A stretch of 64,000 nt of DNA from Shewanella kaireitica (GCF_023284045.1 NZ_JAKIKQ010000003.1:186001-250000); one strand, 5' to 3'; positions 1-9,378 are shown, counted from the first letter of the stretch. Made by a program: numbers and translations. The notes: generated by a model not told the origin, from the sequence alone.

Positions 1-1200
1 GATCTACGCTACCAATTGTCTGACGATTGGGAATTTGCAGCAGGTTACAACAAGCAGCACAATGAACGTGAACGTTGGGAAAGCAAGCCACAGACTAGCA
101 GTTACGACCCAGACACTGGCAGCTATAAAAATAAGCCTTACAACAAGCTTGAAGATTGGCAGCAGCAGGCATTTTACTTTGACTTTGTTGGCTCTATCGA
201 ACTCGCGGGTATGCAACATGACCTGCTATTTGGCGGTAACTATGTTGACCATCAATACAGCTCACTCAAAGTGAAAGGGAAAATGGACAACGGTAATATC
301 AATACTGGCGTTATTGTGCCTCAGCCAGACTTAGATTATGCCGACGCTAAAGCTTCTAGCGAAGACTACCAATACTACGGTGTGTTTGCTCAAGATCTGA
401 TCTCACTCACCGATGAATGGCAAGTGTTACTGGGCGTGCGCTACGATCAGCAAGACAAAACCGATGCCGACAGCAATTCAGTCTTACCTAAATTTGGAGT
501 CATTTACCATCCGGTCGACAATGCTTCTATTTATGCCAACTACAGTGAGAGTTTTGAGCCACAAGGCAGCGTACTTGACGATGAAGATGGCAACTATGGT
601 TTAGAGCTCGACCCAATTAAAGGCAAAATGGTTGAATTGGGCACTAAATGGGAACTGCTATCGGGAAGAATCCGCTTAAACGCTGCAGTGTTTGATATCG
701 AACGAGAGAATATTCTAACGAATGCTGGCACCTCTGATAACCCTATTACCACCCAAGGCGGCGCACAGCGCCATCGTGGATTCGAGTTTGGTGGCATGGG
801 GCAAATAAACGATGACCTCTCTTTAATCACCTCGTTAATGTATCTCGATGCGGAATATAGCTCACACGATGAATTTGAGGGTAACCGCCCTGAAGATGTA
901 CCTGAATGGACAGCTTCAATCTGGGCTAAATATTCAGTCACTGACAGACTAGCCGTAAACCTAGGTGCATTTTACGAAGGTGAACGTTTTGGTGATGCAG
1001 CGAATACCTTTGAAAAAGATGCTTATACTCGTGTTGATACCGGAATTAGTTACGCTATACCTGTGGCAGGGCAAGATCTACAGCTAAGAGTTAACATCGA
1101 AAACCTATTTGACACTGACTACTTAGGTGGCGGTGAAAATGGTGAGGTGAATGTGGGTAAACCAAGAACGGTTAAGTTTGGCGTAAGTTATACTTTCTAA
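1..1200 (+). CDS. TonB-dependent outer-membrane receptor, 3' part
   Basis: This is the C-terminal 399 residues of a TonB-dependent receptor, probably for a siderophore. The reading frame is open to the first base of the window, so the plug and the first strands lie outside; the internal TTG at base 16 is not the start. The visible part is all alternating beta-strand and loop sequence, with the family's late motif NLFDTDYLGGG and a last residue Phe (GVSYTF), the usual barrel-assembly signal. Such proteins sit in the outer membrane and import Fe(III)-chelates using TonB energy. The ligand cannot be told from this part. A rho-independent terminator follows 29 bases after the stop codon, so this is the end of its transcript. 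Confidence 0.9.
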   Translation, partial: DLRYQLSDDWEFAAGYNKQHNERERWESKPQTSSYDPDTGSYKNKPYNKLEDWQQQAFYFDFVGSIELAGMQHDLLFGGNYVDHQYSSLKVKGKMDNGNINTGVIVPQPDLDYADAKASSEDYQYYGVFAQDLISLTDEWQVLLGVRYDQQDKTDADSNSVLPKFGVIYHPVDNASIYANYSESFEPQGSVLDDEDGNYGLELDPIKGKMVELGTKWELLSGRIRLNAAVFDIERENILTNAGTSDNPITTQGGAQRHRGFEFGGMGQINDDLSLITSLMYLDAEYSSHDEFEGNRPEDVPEWTASIWAKYSVTDRLAVNLGAFYEGERFGDAANTFEKDAYTRVDTGISYAIPVAGQDLQLRVNIENLFDTDYLGGGENGEVNVGKPRTVKFGVSYTF

Positions 1201-1228
1201 AATCTTAAGTTTCCCAATTAGATATTTT

Positions 1229-1256
1229 AAAGCCCAGGCTCAAGTCTGGGCTTTTT
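1229..1256 (+). terminator. Rho-independent terminator of the TonB receptor gene
   Basis: The arms AAAGCCCAG and CTGGGCTTT enclose a short loop and are followed by a T run. The palindrome would also work for the minus-strand gene ending at 1283. Confidence 0.85.
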
Positions 1257-1282
1257 GGTTACAACGGTAAACGGATATTCAG

Positions 1283-2306
1283 TTACTTTCCACCAGCTAA
1301 ATCAATGAATGACCCTGTCACATAGGAAGCAGCATCTGACAGCAACCAAGCAATTGCTTCAGCAACCTCTTCAGGCTCCCCGCCCCGCTGCAGTGGTATT
1401 TGTGGACTTAACCTTTCAACGCGATTAGGCTCGCCGCCATCGGCATGCATATCGGTATGAATAAAGCCTGGCCGCACTGCATTAACGCGTACTCCATCAG
1501 CAGCCAACTCCAGTGATAAACCTTTGGTCAATGAATCCATAGCCCCCTTTGATGCGGCATAATAATATACCCGTTCGACCTCAAGATGCGGGATTTCAGT
1601 GGGAATAAAAAGTGGTTTAGACAAGGCTTAGACCGCTGTGCAATAGCTAGCCTACTGTCAAGGTCTGTAACGCAGTATAAACCACTTTTAAACCCACCCA
1701 ACGGGAGCGTCTGAGCATATCCACTTCTATGTTGCATTACTTCATAAGGAAACGTCATTATTACAACAATGCGCCTTGAAATGAATCCGCTCAGGCAGCT
1801 CTGAAACCTGCACTTTGAAGTTGAACGGGTATGTATTCATTGGGTGCGCCGCTTCTAGACGCTGCAGAGGAGACATTAACGATGGCGCTGCCTGCTTGCA
1901 TTGTTTTAATGGCTTCTCGGCAACATAAGAAACAGCTACTGGCATTGGTATTCATCACGCGATTAAACCGCGCTAAACTCATGTCGACCAGCTTTGACTG
2001 AGTAAACAACACGCCGACGTTATTCACTAGGTGCGTCACTACGCCCAGTTGCTGCGCCGTTTCAGCAAAGAGCCTGACAACATCCACCTCTTTTGATACA
2101 TCAGCTTGAATGGCAATAGCTTGTCCACCCGCGGACTTTATATCGTTGACAACCTGCTCTGCAGCTTGTAATTGCTTATGGTAATTCACGCACACACTAT
2201 ATCCTTGTGCGCCCAATAACTTAGCGGTTGCAGCGCCAATGCCTCTGCTCGCACCCGTAACTATCGCCACTTTATGTTGACTGGTACTAATATTGGTATG
2301 AGTCAT
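1283..2306 (-). pseudogene. Short-chain dehydrogenase/reductase (SDR) gene interrupted by a 260-bp element
   Basis: Two reading frames make up one SDR. The 5' piece (1830-2306) carries the NAD(P)-binding TGASRGIG (residues 17-24) and NNVG (95-98) and reaches the residues GAPNEYI. The 3' piece (from about 1569 down to 1283) resumes with the active-site segment YYYAASKG and ends in the usual GSFIDLAGGK. Between them is a 260-bp element with inverted ends and a TA duplication. Removing the element plus one TA joins NEYI to YYYAASK in frame, so the insertion is the only visible defect. The family is the FabG-like glucose/ribitol dehydrogenase group; the substrate is unknown. Its ATG overlaps the TGA of the upstream GNAT gene (TGATG), so the two were translationally coupled. 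A short C-terminal fragment could still be made but would lack the cofactor site. Confidence 0.88.
1570..1829. mobile_element. MITE-like element with ~30-bp inverted ends and TA target duplication
   Basis: The left end reads CCCGTTCGACCTCAAGATG. The reverse complement of the right end reads CCCGTTCAACTTCAAAGTG. The similarity goes on to about 30 bp, ending in TTTCAG on both sides. A TA dinucleotide flanks each side (1568-1569 and 1830-1831). The 260-bp interior has no credible coding region. TA duplication points to a Tc1/mariner/IS630-type transposase acting in trans; no such transposase gene is in this window. Confidence 0.85.
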
Positions 2307-2899
2307 CAGCGTTCCTCTCTGTCAGCTGAAGCAAGTAGATTTGCAGGCATTACCGCTTTTGACATCATACTGTAAGATTGAGGGGTGCCATCGATACGAA
2401 ACATGTCTGCTACTTCACCGCACTTGGTAAAACCGCTGCGCTCATAGAGTCGACAGGCCACTTGATTATTGGATAATACCCACAAGTCGATATATTCAAT
2501 ATCGGTGTGGGCTGCCGTCCAGTTAAAAATTGACTCTATAAGCACATTACCGAGTCCTTTCCCACGAGCAGTAGCATCAACTCCCATACCCAATAAAGCT
2601 CGGTGAGCGGTATGTCCTTCAGCGTGAGCGCGTATATCAATATGACCAACGATATTACCGTCAATAAATGCTAATAACATTTTACGCCAACCTTGCTCAC
2701 CCATTTCAGTCGCTATCCCATGTGTGAAGCGAGATTTCATCGCGTCGCTCAAGTAAGACTCTTTACGAGACATAGGCTGAAATATCGCTGCACCGCCAAC
2801 ACCGTTTTCCGCAAGTTGACGCGAGAGGTAGCTAAAAAATGCTCGCATGTCCTTTTGTTCAGCTAATCTAATTTGCAAGGTGTTACTCCCTAGATACAC
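2306..2899 (-). CDS. GNAT family N-acetyltransferase
   Basis: This is a 197-residue protein of the Gcn5-related acetyltransferase fold. The acetyl-CoA loop is seen in the strand-turn-helix segment MGVDATARGKGLGNVLIES, followed by the typical late segment NNQVACRLYERSGF, where a Tyr near YERSGF usually serves as general acid. It transfers an acetyl group from acetyl-CoA to an amine, with unknown acceptor. The gene is directly upstream of the broken SDR, and its TGA overlaps the SDR start codon, so they form one transcription unit. A later in-frame start at MRAFFSY is possible but would cut into the first strand. Confidence 0.85.
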   Translation of the reverse strand: MYLGSNTLQIRLAEQKDMRAFFSYLSRQLAENGVGGAAIFQPMSRKESYLSDAMKSRFTHGIATEMGEQGWRKMLLAFIDGNIVGHIDIRAHAEGHTAHRALLGMGVDATARGKGLGNVLIESIFNWTAAHTDIEYIDLWVLSNNQVACRLYERSGFTKCGEVADMFRIDGTPQSYSMMSKAVMPANLLASADREER

Positions 2900-2950
2900 T
2901 TTCCATTTAATCTTTTTTATTACTGTTCATTGATGACACTGATGCGTTAA

Positions 2951-3358
2951 TTAACTGCGGCCTGGCTCAAAGCCATCATATCGGGGCAGAGCTGCATCCA
3001 ACTCATCCCAATTGGCTTTAGAGCTCACAAAGTTGTGCGAGATGGGCCGCTCAGTAATATCAGACTCTATAATCCCTAATCGCACCCTGACTCGGCTAGG
3101 GTCTTCAGCGTTCGAGCTATAAACCGGCGAGCCACAATACTGACAAAAATGACGCTGACGGCCTGGTTTAAATGAGAAGCTAGTTAATGAACTCGCCCCC
3201 TTGGTAATGGCAAAGTCACTCGCGGCAACAAATCCGTTGGTCGCATAAGCAGTGCCGCTATTTCTACGACAAAGTGAACAGTGGCAATGAATAATTTCAC
3301 TTATCTCACCACTAATGGCCACGTTAACTTCACCGCATAAACATTGTCCTAAGTACAT
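2951..3358 (-). CDS. GFA/CENP-V domain protein
   Basis: This 135-residue protein has the zinc-cysteine pattern of the GFA family: Cys6 and Cys8 (CLC), Cys25, Cys27 and Cys30 (HCHCSLC), and Cys72 and Cys75 (FCQYCG). The family is named for a glutathione-dependent formaldehyde-activating enzyme, but most small bacterial members have no proven reaction, so the name should not be read as function. It is cytosolic, with no signal peptide. A second GFA gene with the same cysteine spacing lies at 15807-16211. The gene runs in the same direction as its neighbours. Confidence 0.85.
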   Translation of the reverse strand: MYLGQCLCGEVNVAISGEISEIIHCHCSLCRRNSGTAYATNGFVAASDFAITKGASSLTSFSFKPGRQRHFCQYCGSPVYSSNAEDPSRVRVRLGIIESDITERPISHNFVSSKANWDELDAALPRYDGFEPGRS

Positions 3359-3406
3359 GCTATTGTCTTTCCTTGATTAACTGTTTAATAGGTTACAATC
3401 TATTAC

Positions 3407-4048
3407 TCATCGAGGTTCCGTTGCTTGTTGTAAGGCGGCAATATCAGCGCCAACTATGGCCTCTAAGTTGGTAGTAATTTTCTCAGCAGTCCAATCCCAC
3501 CAAGCAATATCGACAAGTTTCTCAATAATATTTTGCTCAAATCTGAGTTTAATAAGTTCAGCGGGGTTACCGCCAACCACGCCATATGCAGGTACATCTT
3601 TAGTCACTACCGACTTACTGGCGATAATGGCGCCATGGCCCACTGTGACCCCTGGCATAATCGTCGCGTCATAGCCAATCCACACATCATGGCCAATATG
3701 TGTATTACCTTTAAAAGGTAAATCGCCCTCTTTCGGCATCACCTTTTCCCAGCCATTAGAGAAAATCTGAAACGGGTAGCTCGAAAAGCCAGACACCTTA
3801 TGGTTAGCACCATTCATAATGAACTTGACGTCTTTAGCAATAGCGCAAAACTTCCCAATAATCAGTTTGTCACCGATAAAGGGGAAATGATAAAGCACGT
3901 TATTCTCGAAATTCTCAGGACCATCGGGATCGTCATAATAGGTATAATCTCCGACTATGATGTTGTCGCCCTTTATATAGTTTTTCAAATACCCCACTTG
4001 CGGGAAGCCTTTCATCGGCGATTTATCATCGGGGTTTGGACCAAACAT
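3407..4048 (-). CDS. Hexapeptide-repeat O-acetyltransferase, Vat/CatB (XAT) family
   Basis: This 213-residue left-handed beta-helix protein resembles xenobiotic acetyltransferases. It has the opening GPNP and hexapeptide repeats such as [20 protein letters not shown] and [25 protein letters not shown] given here in two pieces. The conserved loop around residues 79-91 has [13 protein letters not shown], where His83 matches the catalytic base of the family. Members O-acetylate streptogramins (Vat) or chloramphenicol (CatB), but many chromosomal ones act on unknown hydroxyl compounds. The active form is expected to be a trimer. Resistance cannot be claimed from sequence. It stands as a monocistronic minus-strand gene between GFA and GST genes. 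Confidence 0.87.
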   Translation of the reverse strand: MFGPNPDDKSPMKGFPQVGYLKNYIKGDNIIVGDYTYYDDPDGPENFENNVLYHFPFIGDKLIIGKFCAIAKDVKFIMNGANHKVSGFSSYPFQIFSNGWEKVMPKEGDLPFKGNTHIGHDVWIGYDATIMPGVTVGHGAIIASKSVVTKDVPAYGVVGGNPAELIKLRFEQNIIEKLVDIAWWDWTAEKITTNLEAIVGADIAALQQATEPR

Positions 4049-4111
4049 AATGACTCCTGTTTTCTATCTTTCAACCTTTATCGATTACACACATTGGGAA
4101 TGTAATACGCA

Positions 4112-4780
4112 TTAAACTCTGTTACTAAAAACAATGTCTTGCTTCGCATCTAACCACATTGGGTATTGCGTCATCACCTTACTAAACAATCGACTCTGCA
4201 AATAGCTATTTAGCCACTGCCTTAACTTCGGATATGGCGCTTGCAGATACCATTGCCGCTCTACTCGACCAAACTGGCGAATAAACGGCACTAACGCTAA
4301 ATCGACCAAACTGGGTTTATCTGACATCAAGTATTGATGGCGGCAAAGTCGTGATTCTAAATCAACAAGATAGCGCTCACATTGCATTCTATCTTCAGTG
4401 AGCGATGGTTCGTGATAGCGCTTTGAGCAGCGGTATTTCTCTAGGTGCCCTTTAAACTCACTATCAAATAGGCTTATCAATAACAGCATATCAGCGAGTG
4501 CACTCGGGCTGTCTCCACCGAGATAATTTTGAGGATCGGACTGGGTAAATGCCCACAACATGACCGCTAAGCTCTCATCAATAATCTGGTTATCTGCGGT
4601 GACAAGCACTGGCACCGTCCCCTTAGGTGAAGCCTGTAGCATTTCAGCGGGCTTATCACTAAGCACTATGTCTCGCAGGTGTACTTGCTGACCAGAGGCG
4701 TAAATAGCCATTCTAGCCCGCATTGCGTAAGGGCAGTTTCTTAAAGAATACAGTACAGGTAATGCCATGATTTCACTCAT
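4112..4780 (-). CDS. Glutathione S-transferase family protein
   Basis: The protein has 222 residues with the GST layout. An N-terminal thioredoxin-like domain carries a CPYAM site (Cys16 onward), the cis-Pro segment KGTVPVLV and the glutathione-binding IDESLAVM. An all-helical C-terminal domain includes SDKPSLVDLALVPFIRQF. The Cys at the active site, in place of Ser or Tyr, suggests the omega/beta or glutaredoxin-like reductase type. Two starts are possible (MSEIMALPV); the second Met, at MALPVLY, lies nearer the first strand. The likely role is glutathione-dependent reduction or conjugation in the cytosol; the substrate is unknown. Confidence 0.88.
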   Translation of the reverse strand: MSEIMALPVLYSLRNCPYAMRARMAIYASGQQVHLRDIVLSDKPAEMLQASPKGTVPVLVTADNQIIDESLAVMLWAFTQSDPQNYLGGDSPSALADMLLLISLFDSEFKGHLEKYRCSKRYHEPSLTEDRMQCERYLVDLESRLCRHQYLMSDKPSLVDLALVPFIRQFGRVERQWYLQAPYPKLRQWLNSYLQSRLFSKVMTQYPMWLDAKQDIVFSNRV

Positions 4781-4892
4781 TGTTGCTCAAGTCGCTCCAT
4801 TAGAGAATGTGAATAATTTACTTTAACGATATTCATTAGCAAAATATACGGGTAACATCCCCCCATTAAATTGCTAACGACAAGTGGTAACC

Positions 4893-7181
4893 ATGGATCC
4901 AAAGATAGAATTATTAGCACCAGGCGGAGATATTGATGCGATTAAAGCAGCTATTATTGCTGGAGCCGACGCTGTTTATTGCGGCTTAGACACCTTTAAT
5001 GCGCGCAACCGTGCAGCTAATATTTCCTTTGATGAACTGGTTGGTATCATTCGTCTCGCCCACCAATACCAGTGCGAAATATTTCTCACACTGAACATTG
5101 TGATTTTAGAAAACGAGTTTAAAACCCTTGCCAAGCTACTGAGCAAACTGGTTAACACCACCTTAGATGGCGTGATAGTGCAAGATATCGGCATGTTCCA
5201 GCTGATTAAAAAGCACTTTCCAACATTAGATGTGCACGCATCGACTCAGTTGACCACTCATAACGCTGGGCAGATCCCGTTTCTTAAAAAGCTTGGCGCA
5301 TCGCGAGTTAACCTTTCAAGAGAGCTTAATTTACGTGAAATTACTGCGCTAACGGCAACCGGTCGTGAACATGACATCACCACCGAGGTGTTTGTTCATG
5401 GTTCGCTTTGTATCGCTTTCTCGGGTCTATGCTATTCAACTTCTGCCAGTGTCGGTAATTCAGGCAACCGAGGTCGATGCAGTCAAGCCTGCCGAGAAGA
5501 GTACGAAACGACTGAGTCAGGGCATAACTTCCCACTTAATATTAAAGATAATTCAGCCTTTTTTGATCTACCCGCATTAATTGAAGCTGGCGTGCACTCC
5601 TTTAAAGTAGAAGGTCGCATCAAAGGCGCAAGCTACGTTCACACAGTGATTGATAGTTTCCGAAAACAGATAGATGGCTACCTGAAAACCGGCGAGCTAC
5701 TTGAAGATGGCGAGCGTTTATATAAGGTGTTTAACCGCGATCTCACCAATTCATTTTTAAAGGGTGATTTGAATCAGTCGATGTTTATCGATAACCCGCG
5801 CGATAATTCAAAGAATCATCTCAAAGACAAGCTGACTCAAAACGGCACCCAGTCTATTTCGGTGGTGCAGATCCATGATGCAGAGCAAACACTGCAGCAG
5901 GAAAAAAGCCAAATTCAAGCAAGCGTCGATGATAAAATCAAACACTTAAGTATCGCTAAATTGCCACTAACATTGACATTCTCTGGTCAAATAGGCGAGC
6001 CGCTATCGATCACGGTTAGCACTCAAGACTTTGTTGTTGGGCAAACTCAGTTAGTCAACAAAACCTTTACCGTTCAATCTCGTAGCTTACTCAGCAGCAG
6101 TGATGATGCCAGCATCGATATTAGCGCGATAGAAAAACGCTTCAAGAGCTTAAACAATGCAGAGTTTGAGCTTACCCTGCAAACTGAAGCATTAGTAGCA
6201 GGCTTGAGTGTTCCATTTAAAGAGTTAACCACCTTGAAAAAGCAGCTGTTGTTAGCCCTTCATCACGGTAAAGCTGTATTACCTGCAATAGATCTACCCA
6301 AATTAGAGAAGCACCCAAAGCCTGTAGGGGAAGCCCCTAAGTTATCATTGCTTATCTGTGATGAAGCGGATATTGCCCTTGCCGACATCACTGATGCCGA
6401 CATTTACTTCAAGCTGCCTGACGCCTATAAGCGCGGCTGCACTAAGTATGTTGATTTCTTCAAGCAAAACCCAAGACTCATCCCTTGGTTTCCATCGGTA
6501 TTAATTGGTAAAGATTACGACGTTGCATTGAACATTTTAGAGCAGGTACGACCGCCGTTGATCGTGACCAATAATACCGGTATTGCTAATCGCGCCTACG
6601 AGTTAGGCATAAAATGGATTGCTGGCCCATTTTTAAATACTACCAACTCCTATGCGTTGCTAGCGATGCAGGAGCAGTTTGATTGCCACGGCGCATTTAT
6701 CTCAAATGAGATCAATCAGCAGCAAATCAAGCATATAGCTCGCCCGGCAAACTTTAAAATGATGTATAGCATCTACCACCCTATTTTACTGATGGCCAGC
6801 CGCCAGTGCTTTTTCCAACAAAGTGTTGGCTGTGAGAAACCCCGCATCGACAATGGTTGTATGCTCTCTTGTGATAAGTCCACCAGCATTACTAACCTTA
6901 AAGGTGATGAATTTGCCATTGATAAGCAAAAGGCAGGTTATCCGAGTATCTATAATCAAGATCAGTTCTTAAATACTGAGATTATTGACGATCTAGCCCA
7001 CCTGTTTGACGGCTTTATGGTTGATCTCACCAACATAGGTGCTGGTGACAAACCATCTCCTGATAAAGCGCAATTAATTAGCCAGTTTGAACAACTGCTT
7101 GCTGGTAATCACAGTGCTATTACTACGCTTGATAGCATGGTGACGCAATCAACAGTACAGCAGTACCACAACGGGTTATAA
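4893..7181 (+). CDS. Peptidase U32 family protein, RlhA/YegQ-like
   Basis: This is a protein of about 762 residues. Its N-terminal half is a U32 TIM-barrel: the opening LLAPGGDIDAIKAAI, then the family signature EVFVHGSLC...GLCYS around residues 165-183, then CSQACREEYE and IKDNSAFFDLPALI. Four cysteines (CIAFSGLC and CSQAC) match the Fe-S cluster cysteines of U32 rRNA/tRNA hydroxylases. E. coli RlhA hydroxylates C2501 of 23S rRNA; that role here is an inference. The protein is longer than RlhA (about 650 residues), and its C-terminal third holds a further Cys-rich stretch (SVGCEKPRIDNGCMLSC). A GTG nine bases upstream (4884) is an alternative start. A strong terminator follows. Confidence 0.85.
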   Translation: MDPKIELLAPGGDIDAIKAAIIAGADAVYCGLDTFNARNRAANISFDELVGIIRLAHQYQCEIFLTLNIVILENEFKTLAKLLSKLVNTTLDGVIVQDIGMFQLIKKHFPTLDVHASTQLTTHNAGQIPFLKKLGASRVNLSRELNLREITALTATGREHDITTEVFVHGSLCIAFSGLCYSTSASVGNSGNRGRCSQACREEYETTESGHNFPLNIKDNSAFFDLPALIEAGVHSFKVEGRIKGASYVHTVIDSFRKQIDGYLKTGELLEDGERLYKVFNRDLTNSFLKGDLNQSMFIDNPRDNSKNHLKDKLTQNGTQSISVVQIHDAEQTLQQEKSQIQASVDDKIKHLSIAKLPLTLTFSGQIGEPLSITVSTQDFVVGQTQLVNKTFTVQSRSLLSSSDDASIDISAIEKRFKSLNNAEFELTLQTEALVAGLSVPFKELTTLKKQLLLALHHGKAVLPAIDLPKLEKHPKPVGEAPKLSLLICDEADIALADITDADIYFKLPDAYKRGCTKYVDFFKQNPRLIPWFPSVLIGKDYDVALNILEQVRPPLIVTNNTGIANRAYELGIKWIAGPFLNTTNSYALLAMQEQFDCHGAFISNEINQQQIKHIARPANFKMMYSIYHPILLMASRQCFFQQSVGCEKPRIDNGCMLSCDKSTSITNLKGDEFAIDKQKAGYPSIYNQDQFLNTEIIDDLAHLFDGFMVDLTNIGAGDKPSPDKAQLISQFEQLLAGNHSAITTLDSMVTQSTVQQYHNGL

Positions 7182-7193
7182 ATTAACGGACAA

Positions 7194-7243
7194 TTGCAAA
7201 AAAGCCAGGAATAATAAGTTGTTCAACTCTGGCTTTTTTGCAA
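7194..7243 (+). terminator. Rho-independent terminator after the U32 gene
   Basis: The arms GCAAAAAAGCCAG and CTGGCTTTTTTGC are perfectly complementary, with a loop of about 20 bases, and the 3' arm contains the T run. Confidence 0.9.
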
Positions 7244-7395
7244 GCTCTCTATCCTTGAACATAGACCTAAAGCAATTCTTAAGTCTTTATTAAGCACCTT
7301 GTTTTACAATCGAAATCCCCATAAAGTAATTATATAGTGTCAAGGTTAACCAACCTTTAATATCGCTTGAAAAAACAATAGAGGTAGCCATTTTT

Positions 7396-8268
7396 GTGGA
7401 CAAGATAATGCTAGTCGTCGACTTCTTTCTCGAGCACAAACTCCTATTAACGGTGTTAATCATCGTACTTATCTCGCTAGTGAAGCGTTTTATCATTTCG
7501 CGGATTAGAGGCGACGTCGCATTCCTGTCTGATGTACAACGTAAATGGATGTCACGCACCAAAAACAGCACCTTTTTTATCATCGTCATGATTTTATTCA
7601 TGCTATGGCAAACCGAAATAAGCAAGTTTGCCCTATCTGTTACCGCGATAGCTATCGCTTTCGTGGTCGCGTCTAAAGAGATCATTCTTTGCTTTACCGG
7701 TTCGATTCAGCGGGCAAGTTCTCGCTCATTTGTGATCGGCGATTGGATTGAAGTTGGCAAGATTTGTGGTGAAGTGATAGAGCACAATCTAATGGCCACA
7801 GTGATTCAAGAGATCGACTTGCACCATGGTCAATACCATTTCACAGGAAAGACAGCCACCTTGCCTAACAGCATGTTTTTCACCTATGCCGTAAAAAATC
7901 TAAACTTTATGAAACGCTATGTTTACCATAGCTTTAATATCACAGTGGTTGAATTTGTTAATCTTTACCCGCTATTCCCAGCACTTACCAGCCAAATAGA
8001 GCAGCATTGTGAAGACTTTAATGAAGTGGCAAAGCGGTACAACAACATCATTGAAAAACATGCTGGTGTAGATCTACCCGGTAGTGAACCCCATATCCAC
8101 GTCAACAGCGGTCCCGCTGGCGAGCAATTAGTGCATATTATGATTTTCTGTCCGACAGAGCGAGCCATACACCTTGAGCAACAGATAAGAGAAGATTTTA
8201 TGATTGCCTACCATCAAGCTTTTGGACTAAAAGAGGCACATACTGAACAATCAGCGGTTACTATATAG
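7396..8268 (+). CDS. Small-conductance mechanosensitive channel, MscS family
   Basis: The protein has 290 residues. Three hydrophobic helices lie at about 8-30, 55-75 and 78-100. The last carries ALSVTAIAIAFVVASKEII, the pore-lining type segment, followed by the beta-domain signature FVIGDWIEVGKICGEVIEHN. The C-terminal half matches the cytosolic cage of MscS. Such channels open under membrane tension and release solutes on hypo-osmotic shock. The start is a GTG. The gene stands alone, 127 bases after the preceding terminator. It fits the osmotic-stress theme given by the two BCCT carriers in the window. Confidence 0.88.
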   Translation: MDKIMLVVDFFLEHKLLLTVLIIVLISLVKRFIISRIRGDVAFLSDVQRKWMSRTKNSTFFIIVMILFMLWQTEISKFALSVTAIAIAFVVASKEIILCFTGSIQRASSRSFVIGDWIEVGKICGEVIEHNLMATVIQEIDLHHGQYHFTGKTATLPNSMFFTYAVKNLNFMKRYVYHSFNITVVEFVNLYPLFPALTSQIEQHCEDFNEVAKRYNNIIEKHAGVDLPGSEPHIHVNSGPAGEQLVHIMIFCPTERAIHLEQQIREDFMIAYHQAFGLKEAHTEQSAVTI

Positions 8269-8439
8269 ACTTTATTACTATTGTTACCTTATAAAACAAA
8301 GGTATAGTGATCAGTCTTTATGCTTACAAAATAGCTGGAAAATCGACTAATTTGCTCAGTTCATTCAGCAGCACCAAAGGATAGCAAAGGTTCAATTCTC
8401 GCTTATCAAATACTTAAACGATAAAACAAAGGAATGTAT

Positions 8440-8889
8440 ATGAGATATTTACTGCTTATCGCGTTAGCTATGATGACAATATCAACGACGAGTTTCGCTA
8501 GGAGTAAGAATGTGTACGGGGAGGTGCTAGTAACAAACATCAGCCCAGCCGATAATGCTCTTTGGAAACGCGAAAACACAGCCCCCCCTCATTATCCGAT
8601 GGAGCTGGCACGTGAAGGACTTCAAGGCTGCACCGTGTTATCTTTTGATATTTCAGAATCTGGTAAAGCTAAGAATATAGAGGCTATTCAATCAGTACCG
8701 CACAGAAGCCTCGGTAAATATTCTAGAAAAATGCTAAAGAAGTGGAAATGGATTCCAGTTTCAACAGCGGGTGAAGCTAAGACAGAAAAAAGAACATTAC
8801 GACTCGACTTCTGTATAGATGATCAATCATCCGAACAAACACTACAAATGTGCCAACAGCAAACTCAACTTGCCTGCAATACCAATTAA
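8440..8889 (+). CDS. Secreted TonB C-terminal-domain protein
   Basis: This is a protein of about 149 residues with a cleavable signal peptide (hydrophobic run LLLIALAMMTI ending near SFA) and a single TonB_C fold. The domain shows in PPHYPMELAREGLQG, then VLSFDISESGKAKNI, then the KWKWIPV strand. It lacks the N-terminal membrane anchor and Pro-rich linker of true TonB, so it is not a normal energy transducer; it may be a periplasmic partner. An AAAGG motif 7 bases before the second ATG (8440) favours that start over the ATG at 8434. Two cysteines near the C-terminus (QMCQQQTQLAC) could form a disulfide. Confidence 0.78.
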   Translation: MRYLLLIALAMMTISTTSFARSKNVYGEVLVTNISPADNALWKRENTAPPHYPMELAREGLQGCTVLSFDISESGKAKNIEAIQSVPHRSLGKYSRKMLKKWKWIPVSTAGEAKTEKRTLRLDFCIDDQSSEQTLQMCQQQTQLACNTN

Positions 8890-9378
8890 AGATATCAAAT
8901 CAACATAAGCACACCAAGTCTCATACCGCTCCCTTTAAAGCTACGCATCTAAAAGGGAGCAAAGCTAACGTTACTAGGGGCTGTTGATCTTTCGAGCTTA
9001 GTTTTTGTTCGGTTCTTTATCGTAAGGAATAATGCTTCTAGTACAAGGCTTGAGCGATAAAGCTTAGCTAGCTAAGTGAAAAGCTCAAAACACATTCTAG
9101 TCATAAAAGAATAGAAGCATTGAATCGAACCCAAAGGGCCGCGTTTCTTGGCTATTTTTACTGTGTTGTAGACTATTTGTGGAGAATAACTAAACGGCAT
9201 AGCCTCCGCCTTGTCAAAATAGCCAATAAACTGCGGCAAAAACAACCGTGAAAAATCAACAGCCCCTAATATATCCCTTGATTAAAGTCCATTAAACTCC
9301 CACTGAACCCAGCATCTTCATGTAGAACAGGTATACTATTGTTTATACATTCTATTTATCATCAACATCGAGTACCTA
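8890..9378. other. Intergenic region with hairpin and MITE-like element
   Basis: This 489-bp stretch has no coding region. It starts with a hairpin with arms GCTCCCTTT and AAAGGGAGC (about 8928-8960) but without a T run, then holds the element at 8977-9266. The last 110 bases are AT-rich and presumably carry the promoter of the DUF294 gene. Confidence 0.7.
8977..9266. mobile_element. MITE-like element, 290 bp, ends GGGGCTGTTGAT
   Basis: The left end is GGGGCTGTTGAT and the right end is its reverse complement ATCAACAGCCCC. Both are followed by weaker similarity and flanked by TA on each side (8975-8976 and 9267-9268). Inside is a second inverted pair, AATGCTTCTA near 9031 and AATAGAAGCATT near 9110. 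There is no coding region. The ends are unrelated to those of the element at 1570. Confidence 0.75.

Noticed and set aside
3407..4048. Vat/CatB-like gene as an antibiotic resistance gene.
   Set aside because: Many chromosomal members of the family have no resistance role; sequence alone does not support the claim.
8434..8889. The small TonB-C protein as a full TonB energy transducer.
   Set aside because: It has a cleavable signal peptide and no anchor helix or Pro-rich linker, and no exbBD genes are near.
8928..8960. Hairpin GCTCCCTTT/AAAGGGAGC after the TonB-C gene as a terminator.
   Set aside because: No T run follows on either strand; it is only mentioned as a hairpin.
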